A stretch of DNA of 36,397 nt from Syntrophus sp. GWC2_56_31 (GTDB lineage: Bacteria > Desulfobacterota > Syntrophia > Syntrophales > UBA5619): the NCBI GenBank assembly GCA_001829875.1, contig MICN01000087.1, positions 1 to 36,397 of the forward strand. The letters are read 5' to 3'. Below the pieces are notes generated by a model. It had not been told where the DNA came from and did not search any database. It worked only from the letters and a program-made list of their open reading frames with translations. The translations under genes and the position numbers were made by a program. Positions 18,290 through 26,840 of the stretch are shown piece by piece. Numbering within the stretch: position 1 is the stretch's first letter; the number at the start of each line of letters is the position of its first letter.

Positions 18290-20500
18290 GTGACCACGAA
18301 TCCATCCACCATTCCCCGCTTATCGAAAAACGCTGTGACGGTTTTAGAGAAAAGGTATTTATGCAAGGATCAGAATGGCCGTGTGACCGAGACGGCGGCA
18401 GAGATGTTCCTTCGCGTTGCTGAAGCGATTGCCAACGCCGATAAGAAATTCAGCAAAGACGCCGACACGTCGACTCTGACCCAGCAGTTTTATGCGATTA
18501 TGGCGGGGCTTGAGTTCCTGCCGAATTCCCCGACACTGATGAATGCCGGCCGCGAGTTGGGCCAATTGTCCGCCTGTTTTGTCCTCCCCGTGGGAGACTC
18601 CATGGATGAGATATTCGATGCGGTTAAGAATACGGCCCTCATCCATAAATCGGGCGGCGGTACCGGGTTCTCTTTTTCCAATCTCCGCCCCCATAATGAT
18701 GTGGTCCGATCCACCGCAGGGATTTCCAGCGGCCCTATTTCTTTCATGCGGGTCTTCGATATCGCAACAGAGACGGTCAAGCAGGGTGGTACGCGACGAG
18801 GCGCCAACATGGGTCTTTTGCGGGTGGATCATCCGGATATTCTCGATTTCATCCGCTGTAAGTCCGACCAGAAGCAGCTGAACAACTTCAATATCTCTGT
18901 GGGTTTGACCGAGGCCTTTATGGAGGCGCTGGAGCGCGACGAATCCTATCCGTTGATCAATCCCCGGGATAAGATGACAGCCGGAATAATGAGCGCCAGG
19001 GAGGTCTTCGACCTGATCGTCAGGCATGCCTGGGAAAACGGCGAGCCGGGCATCATTTTTCTCGATCGGTTGAACCGTGACAACCCCACGCCGCACATCG
19101 GCGCCATCGAATCGACAAACCCGTGCGGCGAACAACCCTTGCTCCCTTATGAGTCGTGCAACCTGGGATCCATCAACCTGGGGTTGATGATAAAGAAGGG
19201 CCAATTCGACTGGCAGCGGCTCAAAGAGGTCGTCTACCTGGCCGTACATTTTCTGGACAACGTGATCGAACTCAACCGCTATCCCCTGCCCCAGATTGCC
19301 CGGATGACCTATGCCAACCGGAAGATCGGCCTGGGTGTCATGGGGTGGGCCGATATGCTCATTGCCCTTAAGATCCCGTACAACTCCGAACAGGCCATCG
19401 CATTGGGGGAAAAGATGATGGCGTTTATCAACCATGAGGGGCATGAGGCCTCGATGGGTTTGGCAAAAGTCAGGGGCGCATTCCCCAATTTCGCGGGCTC
19501 TCTTTTTGCGCAGCGGGATATGCCTGCGATCAGAAATGCAACCGTCACCACCATTGCCCCGACGGGAACGATCTCCATTATTGCGAACACCTCATCGGGG
19601 ATCGAACCGCTTTTTGCCGTTTCCTATGTCCGCAAGGTCCTCGATAACAATATCCTGATCGAAGTCCATCCACTGTTTGAGAAAATGGCCAAGGAAATGG
19701 GGTTCTATTCCGAAGATCTTATGGAGAGAATTGCTCAGCACGGCACGATTCGGGACATCAGCGAAATCCCCGCCGATATTCGCAATATATTTGTGACGGC
19801 GCATGACATCACACCCGAAGACCATATCCGGATGCAGGCGGCGTTCCAGAAGAGCACGGACAATGCCGTCAGCAAGACGGTGAATTTTTCCAACACGGCG
19901 ACGATCGAGGATGTCAGGAATGTCTACGAACTCGCTTACAAACTGGGATGCAAGGGGGTGACGATCTATCGGGACGGATCGAGGGATCGCCAGGTCCTTT
20001 CTACCGCCAAAGCAGCGCAAGAACCCGAAAGAGACGGAAAGAAAGCCGTCCGTGAACGTCCCACGTCCCTCAAAGGCTGGACATATCGCATGCAGACCGG
20101 ATGCGGCCCCCTGTATGTCACCATCAACGAGGATGAAGAGGGCTTATTCGAGCTGTTCACAACAATGGGTAAAGCGGGCGGCTGTGCCGCATCCCAGAGC
20201 GAGGCCATCGGGCGGATGGTTTCCCTTGCCTGGCGGAGCGGCGTTCAACCGATCCAGGTCATCAAGCAACTCTTGGATATTTCCTGCCACTCGCATTCGG
20301 GCTTCGGCGACCACAAGATTCTTTCCTGCGCCGATGCCGTAGCCAAGGCCATACGAAATCACCTATCTTCCAACGGCCACGTGGAGAAGATGGAGAAACA
20401 CGCGCTGTTCAAGGGCGCCTGCCCCGAATGTGGCGGAAAGATCGAGCATGAAGGAGGTTGCGCCGTTTGCCATTCATGCGGATTCAGCGAATGCGCCTGA
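18290..20500 (+). CDS. nrdJ: Vitamin B12-dependent (class II) ribonucleoside-diphosphate reductase; start re-assigned from 18224 to GTG 18290
   Basis: NSPTLMNAGRELGQLSACFVLPVGDSM, STNPCGEQPLLPYESCNLGSINL, C-terminal zinc ribbon CPECGGKIEHEGGCAVCHSCG. AAGGAG precedes the GTG, and the ORF-track start lies inside an NrdR-like box. Confidence 0.93.
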   Translation: MTTNPSTIPRLSKNAVTVLEKRYLCKDQNGRVTETAAEMFLRVAEAIANADKKFSKDADTSTLTQQFYAIMAGLEFLPNSPTLMNAGRELGQLSACFVLPVGDSMDEIFDAVKNTALIHKSGGGTGFSFSNLRPHNDVVRSTAGISSGPISFMRVFDIATETVKQGGTRRGANMGLLRVDHPDILDFIRCKSDQKQLNNFNISVGLTEAFMEALERDESYPLINPRDKMTAGIMSAREVFDLIVRHAWENGEPGIIFLDRLNRDNPTPHIGAIESTNPCGEQPLLPYESCNLGSINLGLMIKKGQFDWQRLKEVVYLAVHFLDNVIELNRYPLPQIARMTYANRKIGLGVMGWADMLIALKIPYNSEQAIALGEKMMAFINHEGHEASMGLAKVRGAFPNFAGSLFAQRDMPAIRNATVTTIAPTGTISIIANTSSGIEPLFAVSYVRKVLDNNILIEVHPLFEKMAKEMGFYSEDLMERIAQHGTIRDISEIPADIRNIFVTAHDITPEDHIRMQAAFQKSTDNAVSKTVNFSNTATIEDVRNVYELAYKLGCKGVTIYRDGSRDRQVLSTAKAAQEPERDGKKAVRERPTSLKGWTYRMQTGCGPLYVTINEDEEGLFELFTTMGKAGGCAASQSEAIGRMVSLAWRSGVQPIQVIKQLLDISCHSHSGFGDHKILSCADAVAKAIRNHLSSNGHVEKMEKHALFKGACPECGGKIEHEGGCAVCHSCGFSECA

Positions 20501-20507
20501 AAATCGC

Positions 20508-22232
20508 TTAATCAAGCCATTTAAGATGAAGCCCTTTTTCACGGAATAATTGCAGGCAGGCATCGGCGACTGTCTTGTCGTAAAGGGTTCCTCTATTCTT
20601 TTCGATCTCCTCCAGGGCTGCCTCAATCCCCAGGGCAGGACGGTAAGGGCGAGGGGAGGCCATCGCCTCCACCACATCAGCCACAGCCATGATACTGGCC
20701 TCAACGCAAATTTCGTCCCCTTTCAGGTTGCGCGGATAGCCGGACCCATCCACCCGCTCATGGTGCTGATAAACTATCTCGGCCAGGGGCCAGGAAGATT
20801 CCACATCCTTGAGAATCTCATACCCCCTTTTGGCATGTTCTTTAATCAGCGGAACCTCGATTTCCGACAGCTTGCCGGGCTTCAGCAATATCTCGGTGGG
20901 AATGGATAATTTCCCGATGTCATGGATCGAACCGGCCATTCGGATGGCGTCGATCTTGTCCTGGGAGAGCCCCATCTCGCCGGCTATGCTGCGGGCAAGG
21001 GCTGCAGAGCGCCTCTGGTGACCCGCCATATAGGGATCTTTTATTTCCACAGCGGATCCCATGACCCGCATGGTCGTGCCAATCGTCTGTTGAAGATTGT
21101 CAAGAGCATGCTGACGTTGTTCCTCGGCTTCCTTACACCCGGTGATCTCGGTTTGTAACCCATCGTTCATCCGCACCAACTCATCCGTACGATCCGCCAC
21201 ACGCTGTTCCAGTTCATCGTGTGCCGCCTGCAGCGCCGTCTCCACCCGCTTGCGCTCGGCGATCTCGGTTCGTAACGCATCGGTAACCCGCACCAGCTCA
21301 TCCGTACGGTCCGCCACACGCTGTTCCAGCCGATCGTGTGCCTCCTGCAGCGACGCCTCGATCCGTTTGCGCTCGGTGACCTCGGTTCGTAAGGCATCAT
21401 TCGCCTGCACCAACTCGTCCGCACGATCCGCCAAACGCTGTTCCCGTTCACCATGCGCCGCCTGCAGCGCCGTCTCCACCCGTTTGCGCTCGTTGATCTC
21501 GGTTCGTAACGCATCATTCACCCGCACCAACTCATCCGTACGAGCCGCCAAACGCTGTTCCAGTTCACCGTGTGCCTCCTGCAGCGCCGCTTTCTCTCGC
21601 TTGCGCTCGGTGATCTCGGTGCGCAGCGCATCATTCACCCGCATCAACTCATCCGCACGATCCGCCACCCGCTGTTCAAGCTGATCGTGTGCCGCCTGCA
21701 GCGCCGCCTCCTCCCGCTTGCGCTCGGTGATATCGCGATCAATCCCGCTAAACCCTTCGATCTTTCCGGCTGCATTCATAATTGGGCTGGCTGTGCTTTC
21801 GAACGACCTGATAGACCCGTCTTTATGCCACCGTCTGATTCTGAAATTTTGCCACCCTATCTTCTGCTCAATGCAATGTTTAATCATCTCTCTGATCGGT
21901 TGTTCGTCCTCACTGTGCATCGGCGGAAAAGTGTAGGCCCCCATCACTTCACCGACCTGATATCCTAAAAGCGGATATACGGCGGGGTTGCTGTAGGTGC
22001 GGCATCCTTCCAGGTCCATTGCCCAGATCCAATCCGTCGTTGTTTCGACCAACCGGCGGTACTTGTCTTCGCTTTCACCCAGCAATTTCGCTCTCTGCTT
22101 TTGCTCTGATTGCGATTGTCCAAGTTCCCTATACGCCGTTTCCCATTTGAAAGAATCGACTTTTCCTGTGATTTCCTTGAATACGGAAATGTCTCCGACA
22201 AGCTCCTCGTTTGTAATGATTGGATCTTTCAT
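20508..22232 (-). CDS. PAS domain / repeated coiled coil / HD-GYP phosphodiesterase signalling protein
   Basis: PAS: SEDKYRRLVETTTDWIWAMDLEG...GFSGIDRDITERKR; HD-GYP: GSIHDIGKLSIPTEILLKPGKLS...HHERVDGSGYPRNLKGDEI. Confidence 0.92.
   Translation of the reverse strand: MKDPIITNEELVGDISVFKEITGKVDSFKWETAYRELGQSQSEQKQRAKLLGESEDKYRRLVETTTDWIWAMDLEGCRTYSNPAVYPLLGYQVGEVMGAYTFPPMHSEDEQPIREMIKHCIEQKIGWQNFRIRRWHKDGSIRSFESTASPIMNAAGKIEGFSGIDRDITERKREEAALQAAHDQLEQRVADRADELMRVNDALRTEITERKREKAALQEAHGELEQRLAARTDELVRVNDALRTEINERKRVETALQAAHGEREQRLADRADELVQANDALRTEVTERKRIEASLQEAHDRLEQRVADRTDELVRVTDALRTEIAERKRVETALQAAHDELEQRVADRTDELVRMNDGLQTEITGCKEAEEQRQHALDNLQQTIGTTMRVMGSAVEIKDPYMAGHQRRSAALARSIAGEMGLSQDKIDAIRMAGSIHDIGKLSIPTEILLKPGKLSEIEVPLIKEHAKRGYEILKDVESSWPLAEIVYQHHERVDGSGYPRNLKGDEICVEASIMAVADVVEAMASPRPYRPALGIEAALEEIEKNRGTLYDKTVADACLQLFREKGLHLKWLD
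21141..21725 (-). repeat. Five in-frame tandem repeats of 117 bp (39 aa each)
   Basis: ERKR codons begin at 21725, 21608, 21491, 21374 and 21257, exactly 117 bp apart; consensus ERKRxEaALQaAHdeLEQRvADRtDELvRvNDALRTEIt. Confidence 0.95.
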
Positions 22233-22328
22233 CTGATGCCCCCCGACAATGTAAAACGTTGATGACTGAAAAAAACCCTTTTCATCTCTTTTTCCTATGA
22301 CCCTATCTGCCGAGGCAAACAGACCCGG

Positions 22329-22751
22329 TCATCGAGAGTACTTAGCGGGTTTGACGGCGGTATTTTTCACTTTTGCCCGTACGGCAATTTTCGGGGTCCC
22401 TTTTGTTTTCTTTTCAGGCTTGGCGGGTGCAGCGGCTTTCGTCTCCTTTTTCCCTTCGAGCTTGCTTAACTGACCTTCAAGATTTTTGATCTTTATGAAT
22501 ACTTCTTTTACCTTGCTGTCGGCGGCCGGACTTTTCTTGCTGTCGAGCACATCATATACCCTCCCGCCCAGCACGGTCATCTGACTTTGTATCTTCGCTT
22601 TCAGATCAAACATCTTATATTGTCTTTTACCTTCCGCCGTGAGTTCACCCACCTTATCGGATACGACAGTCGCCCCCTCTTTTACGACCGCAATTCCGTC
22701 CTCAATCCCCTTCTTCACATCTTTTTTGATTTTGTCAAAAAGACCTGCCAT
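22329..22751 (-). CDS. Small hypothetical protein, helical with Lys/Ala-rich C-terminal tail
   Basis: 140-aa ORF MAGLFDKIKKDVKKGIEDGIAVVKEGATVVSDKVGEL...KETKAAAPAKPEKKTKGTPKIAVRAKVKNTAVKPAKYSR. Confidence 0.6.
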   Translation of the reverse strand: MAGLFDKIKKDVKKGIEDGIAVVKEGATVVSDKVGELTAEGKRQYKMFDLKAKIQSQMTVLGGRVYDVLDSKKSPAADSKVKEVFIKIKNLEGQLSKLEGKKETKAAAPAKPEKKTKGTPKIAVRAKVKNTAVKPAKYSR

Positions 22752-22915
22752 GGTGTCCTCCCTTTGATTTTTTTATTTTATCCGCGTTCAAAGTCACGCA
22801 TAAGGAGATGTCATAGGTGGAAATATCGCAGACGAATCCACTCATGTCAATAAATTTTCTTTAATTATGATTGCCTTTTAGGTAATTAGTTGAAGAAATC
22901 ACTAAGGAGGCGTTA

Positions 22916-23062
22916 TTGAAAAAAATCTTTTTACCGATCGTCGCCATTTTACTTCTGTTGGCCGCTTATCTGACCCTCTGGCCGGTACCGATTGAGCCCG
23001 TCAGCTGGAATGCGCCCATGCCACCCGGCTCTACATCCAGAGCCTTCACGCCAAAGAACTAG
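22916..23062 (+). pseudogene. Truncated N-terminus resembling SMP-30/strictosidine-synthase-like proteins
   Basis: AAGGAGG then TTG AAA AAA ... = MKKIFLPIVAILLLLAAYLTLWPVPIEPVSWNAPMPPGSTSRAFTPKN*, which stops after a membrane anchor. No downstream domain is found in any frame. Confidence 0.4.
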
Positions 23063-23234
23063 GCTGGATGCCAAAATGATCGTTCTGTTTTGGGATGCGT
23101 CACGTCTTGATCACACAGCGGAAGATTTCGGCACGACATCACCTAACTTTCCTTTGACATACAAGATACTCTTGCCTTATATGTGAGTTGTACAACCGCA
23201 GTGTCTCATCAATCTAATTCACAGGGAGACAATT

Positions 23235-23585
23235 ATGGTGAAATCGACTGCAGAGGAAGATCGTCGAACATACCCCCGCTTGAATGCCCCGATTCTCTAT
23301 CGCGCGGCGCCATTCTTTTCGCGTCGTCAACCCGTGATGAACATTAGCCTCGGCGGCATCCGCGTTTACAGCGATGAGGGGCTCAACATTGGCAAACGGC
23401 TGGAGGTTGAACTCTTCTTGCCGAATGATATGTCGATGGTATGCACGGCAAAGGTTGTGTGGCAGCAGTCGCTTCGGGAAGGCGCCGTTGCCAGGTATGA
23501 AATTGGGCTTGAGTTTTTAGAGATCTCGCCAGATGATTTGCGGCGTCTGGCAAAGGTGCTTGATTTTCAAGCGCCAGTCGAATGA
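23235..23585 (+). CDS. PilZ domain protein
   Basis: EEDRRTYPRLNAPILYR (RxxxR) and NISLGGIRVYSDEGL (D/NxSxxG). Confidence 0.82.
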   Translation: MVKSTAEEDRRTYPRLNAPILYRAAPFFSRRQPVMNISLGGIRVYSDEGLNIGKRLEVELFLPNDMSMVCTAKVVWQQSLREGAVARYEIGLEFLEISPDDLRRLAKVLDFQAPVE

Positions 23586-23647
23586 GTGTCAATGACGACG
23601 ACCAACATTGATGATCTTGTCGAAAGTCGAAAAAGCCTTCAATTTGG

Positions 23648-23772
23648 GACGGCTTCGTAAAAAGTCCGCAGGCAAGGCGCGCGAATCCTGAGGAGTGAGG
23701 CGTACTTTGCCGTACGCCGCAACGACGAGGGATGAAGCGTAACGCAGCATCCGGACTTTTTACGAAGCCGTC
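23648..23772. repeat. MITE-like palindromic element, copy 2 (125 bp)
   Basis: GACGGCTTCGTAAAAAGTCCG...CGGACTTTTTACGAAGCCGTC perfect 21-bp terminal inverted repeats; internal hairpin GGCGTAC-TTTGCC-GTACGCC. Confidence 0.88.
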
Positions 23773-24026
23773 AACATTGCATTCTCTATTCGCAGGACGA
23801 TGCAGTGCCGTTAGGAAAAGCATTGCCCGATTGCTCCCGAAAAATATGAAGCTGATCCCCTGAGTTTGAAATGTCATTTTTGTTGACTTTCTCGGGCTAT
23901 CCGCTATAGTCACCGCCGGACAAAGGGTCGTTCATTGCCGGCCAATACCCGTGAGGTGCTGCCCGCCCCAAGCAAAACGTAATACTTATGGGAAAATCAG
24001 TATAATAAACCGAATCGGAGGAAACC

Positions 24027-24989
24027 ATGCTGACCAAAATGTTGCGCTGTCTTTTGTTAGTCGTGTTTGTCGTGACGAGTGCGTACGCACAAAATTATCC
24101 GGCCAAATCGGTACGCATTATTGTACCCTATGCACCAGGCGGTAGCGTCGATTCCGTAACACGTTTGGTTGGTCAGAAGTTTACCAAAGAGTTCGGCCAG
24201 CCATTCATTGTTGAAAACCGAGCCGGTGCATCCGGGAATATCGGCACCGATTCCGCGGCAAAGGCCGCCCCCGATGGATACACACTCCTAATGAGCAGTT
24301 CCCCTCCCCTTGCTGCGAATATCCACCTCTTCAAAAAGCTGCCGTTCGACCCGTTCAAGGACTTTGCACCGATCATGCTGATCGCCAACCAGCCCAACGT
24401 GCTCGTGCTCAATCCTTCGGTACCGGCTGGAAGCGTCAAGGAGCTTATCGAATTGGCTAAATCGAAGCCGGGCAAGCTCACTTTCGGCAGTTCCGGCGTC
24501 GGAGCTTCCCAGCACATGGCGGCTGAACTTTTCATGATGATGACGGGCGTCAACATGAAGCATGTTCCATACAAAGGCGGCGGGCCGGCCATGGTCGATC
24601 TGATCGGGGGGCATATCGATTTGATGCTTGAAACCGCGCCGTCAGCGATACCTTTTGTACATTCGGGTAAGGTTAAGGCATTGGCCGTAACAACGCTGCA
24701 GCGCTCGGGCAGGCTGCCCAATGTACCAACCCTCGATGAGGCGGGATTGAAGGGCTATGAATTCCGCGGCTGGATTGGGCTCGTCGCGCCGGCTGGGGTT
24801 CCCAAGGAGATCATTGCAAAGCTTCACGACCAGCTTCAAAAGGACATCGCGGGTGATTTGCGCAAGCAGCTCGATGAAATGGGCCTCGATATCGCCGGCG
24901 GGACACCCCAACAGTTTGCGGATTTCATCCGCAAGGATTCCGACATGTACGCCAAGCTCGTCAAGGCGGCTAACATAGCGCCGCGCTGA
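24027..24989 (+). CDS. Tripartite tricarboxylate transporter substrate-binding protein (TctC/Bug family)
   Basis: Signal peptide; YPAKSVRIIVPYAPGGSVDSVTRL; VENRAGASGNIGTDSAAKAAPDGYTLL. Confidence 0.93.
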   Translation: MLTKMLRCLLLVVFVVTSAYAQNYPAKSVRIIVPYAPGGSVDSVTRLVGQKFTKEFGQPFIVENRAGASGNIGTDSAAKAAPDGYTLLMSSSPPLAANIHLFKKLPFDPFKDFAPIMLIANQPNVLVLNPSVPAGSVKELIELAKSKPGKLTFGSSGVGASQHMAAELFMMMTGVNMKHVPYKGGGPAMVDLIGGHIDLMLETAPSAIPFVHSGKVKALAVTTLQRSGRLPNVPTLDEAGLKGYEFRGWIGLVAPAGVPKEIIAKLHDQLQKDIAGDLRKQLDEMGLDIAGGTPQQFADFIRKDSDMYAKLVKAANIAPR

Positions 24990-25023
24990 CGGCTTTTCAA
25001 CGCTTGTCATTCCAGTCATTATT

Positions 25024-25063
25024 CGTGAGTCACCCTGCAGGCAACGCCCTGGGGTGACTCACG
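25024..25063 (+). promoter_or_regulatory. Intercistronic 12-bp perfect stem-loop after tctC
   Basis: CGTGAGTCACCC-N16-GGGTGACTCACG, not followed by a T-tract. Confidence 0.65.
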
Positions 25064-25091
25064 GCTTTAAAATACTTTCCAAATTTAGCAT

Positions 25092-26321
25092 TTGCAAATG
25101 AAGAGGGTGAATGAAATGGTCAAAGTCCTTAAAGGGAAAAAAATATTTACCGGTTATGAAGTCATCCATGACGGATGTGTCGTCATCGATGGAGAAAAAA
25201 TTGTTGGCGTGGGAATGGAATCAAAAATGCACATACCAGACAAAAGCGACATCATCGATTTTGGTGATAACACGATTTTGCCCGGTTTAATCGACAGCCA
25301 TACCCACTTGGCTTTAAGTGCCCAAATGCCCAACTATGCGGCAACCATGAAAGACGATACGTTAACTCTAACCCTTCGCGCAGCCCGCAATATTCGTTGT
25401 GATTTATTATCCGGAGTGACCACGATGCGTTGCCTGGGAGAAAAAGACTTTATCGATGTGGCGATAAAAGACGCCGTTGAAAAGGAATTAATACCCGGAC
25501 CAAGGTTGTTAATAAGCGGCAAGGGGATTCGATCCAGTTATGGGCATGGTATCATGGGGACCCCGTTTGATGGCGTAGAAGAGGTCAGAAAAGCCGCCCG
25601 CATCAATATTCACGATGCGGGCGCCGATCAGGTGAAGGTATTTGTAACCGGCAGCAAAGGCGAATTCAGAAACTTCAAGTTTGGAACCGAACGCACGGTG
25701 GAACGCAATGAAATGCAGTCACTCATGACCAAAGAAGAAATTCAAGCGGCTGTGGAGACGGCTCATTGTGTGGGTAAAAAAGTAGCGGCGCACTGTTATG
25801 GAGGTGTAGGGCTGAAACACTGTGTTGAAGCCGGTGTGGATACGATCGAACATGGAATCTATATGGATGATGACGACATAGAAATGATGCTCAAAGCAAA
25901 AGCATGGTTGACGGTTACCCAGAACGGCTATTTAAGCGATCAACGCATTATCAATAGGGGTACCCCTGAGCTGACAAAAGGTTTTGTGAAGTTTCGGGAC
26001 GACGTTCGCGCCGCGTATACCAAAGCTGTCCATTCCGGTCTGAGGTATGCGTTGGGCACGGACGGAAATCACGGCGGTTTTGCTTATGAACTGGAGACGC
26101 TGGTTGGTTTCAACATAGAGCCGATGAAGGCCTTACAGGCGGCAACCACGGAGGCTGCCTGCATGTGCGGGGTCGATGAAAAAGTAGGTTCTCTGGAAGC
26201 AGAAAAATTTGCAGATATCCTGGTTGTCGATGGTGATCCTTTGACTACAATGAGCGATATCACGAAGGTGACGGCTGTTTTTAAAGGCGGAAGACGAATG
26301 GACGATATAAGTCAGTGGTGA
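25092..26321 (+). CDS. Amidohydrolase family protein (imidazolonepropionase-like)
   Basis: GLIDSHTHLAL (HxH), KVFVTG (Lys), VAAHCYGG, TIEHGIYMDD, ALGTDG (metal Asp). Confidence 0.9.
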   Translation: MQMKRVNEMVKVLKGKKIFTGYEVIHDGCVVIDGEKIVGVGMESKMHIPDKSDIIDFGDNTILPGLIDSHTHLALSAQMPNYAATMKDDTLTLTLRAARNIRCDLLSGVTTMRCLGEKDFIDVAIKDAVEKELIPGPRLLISGKGIRSSYGHGIMGTPFDGVEEVRKAARINIHDAGADQVKVFVTGSKGEFRNFKFGTERTVERNEMQSLMTKEEIQAAVETAHCVGKKVAAHCYGGVGLKHCVEAGVDTIEHGIYMDDDDIEMMLKAKAWLTVTQNGYLSDQRIINRGTPELTKGFVKFRDDVRAAYTKAVHSGLRYALGTDGNHGGFAYELETLVGFNIEPMKALQAATTEAACMCGVDEKVGSLEAEKFADILVVDGDPLTTMSDITKVTAVFKGGRRMDDISQW

Positions 26322-26341
26322 GAGCCATCACAAGCTGAAGG

Positions 26342-26830
26342 ATGAAAATTAAAAGCCAAAAAGATTTCTACTCCGGCGTTTTGTTCATGGTGGTGGGCAT
26401 CGGCTTCGCCTGGGGCGCCACACGATATGAGATTGGTGTCGGCTCCAATATGGGGCCGGGATATTTCCCATTCATGCTTGGGGTCTTGATAGCCGCTCTA
26501 GGGGTCATCATTACGATCAAGGCGCTGATCATCAAAAACGAAGACGGAGACAAGATTGGTCCCTGGGCATGGAAACCCTTGGCCTATATTCTGGGTGCTA
26601 ATTTGGCGTTTGGCGTATTGGTCGGCGGCCTGCCCAGTATCAGGCTACCCGCTGCCGGTTTGATCGCAGGGATTTATATCCTTACCCTTATCGCCAGTTT
26701 GGCAAGCCACGCCTTCAAGATCCGTCAAGCGATGATTCTTGCAACCATCTTGGCAGTGGGCAGCTATCTCGCGTTCATTGTACTGCTGAAATTGAACATT
26801 TCTGTGTGGCCTGCCTTCATCACCGGTTAA
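26342..26830 (+). CDS. Tripartite tricarboxylate transporter TctB family protein
   Basis: 162 aa, 4 TM; FYSGVLFMVVGIGFAWGA...YEIGVGSNMGPGYFPFMLGVLIAALG. Confidence 0.9.
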   Translation: MKIKSQKDFYSGVLFMVVGIGFAWGATRYEIGVGSNMGPGYFPFMLGVLIAALGVIITIKALIIKNEDGDKIGPWAWKPLAYILGANLAFGVLVGGLPSIRLPAAGLIAGIYILTLIASLASHAFKIRQAMILATILAVGSYLAFIVLLKLNISVWPAFITG

Positions 26831-26840
26831 GAAAGCTGAA

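Noticed and set aside
18359-19444. 361-aa minus-strand ORF opposite nrdJ
   Set aside because: Shadow ORF; nrdJ motifs on the plus strand are unambiguous.
21142-21684. Ser/Arg/Cys-rich repetitive plus-strand ORF (180 aa)
   Set aside because: Mirror image of the 117-bp tandem repeat of the PAS/HD-GYP gene.
21141-21725. Possible CRISPR-like periodic repeat
   Set aside because: Units are contiguous, 117 bp, without spacers, and encode an in-frame coiled coil.
23383-23913. 176-aa minus-strand ORF
   Set aside because: Overlaps the pilZ gene and the MITE-like element; no domain signal.
25024-25063. Rho-independent terminator after tctC
   Set aside because: Stem is strong but lacks a downstream T-tract; the operon appears to continue.
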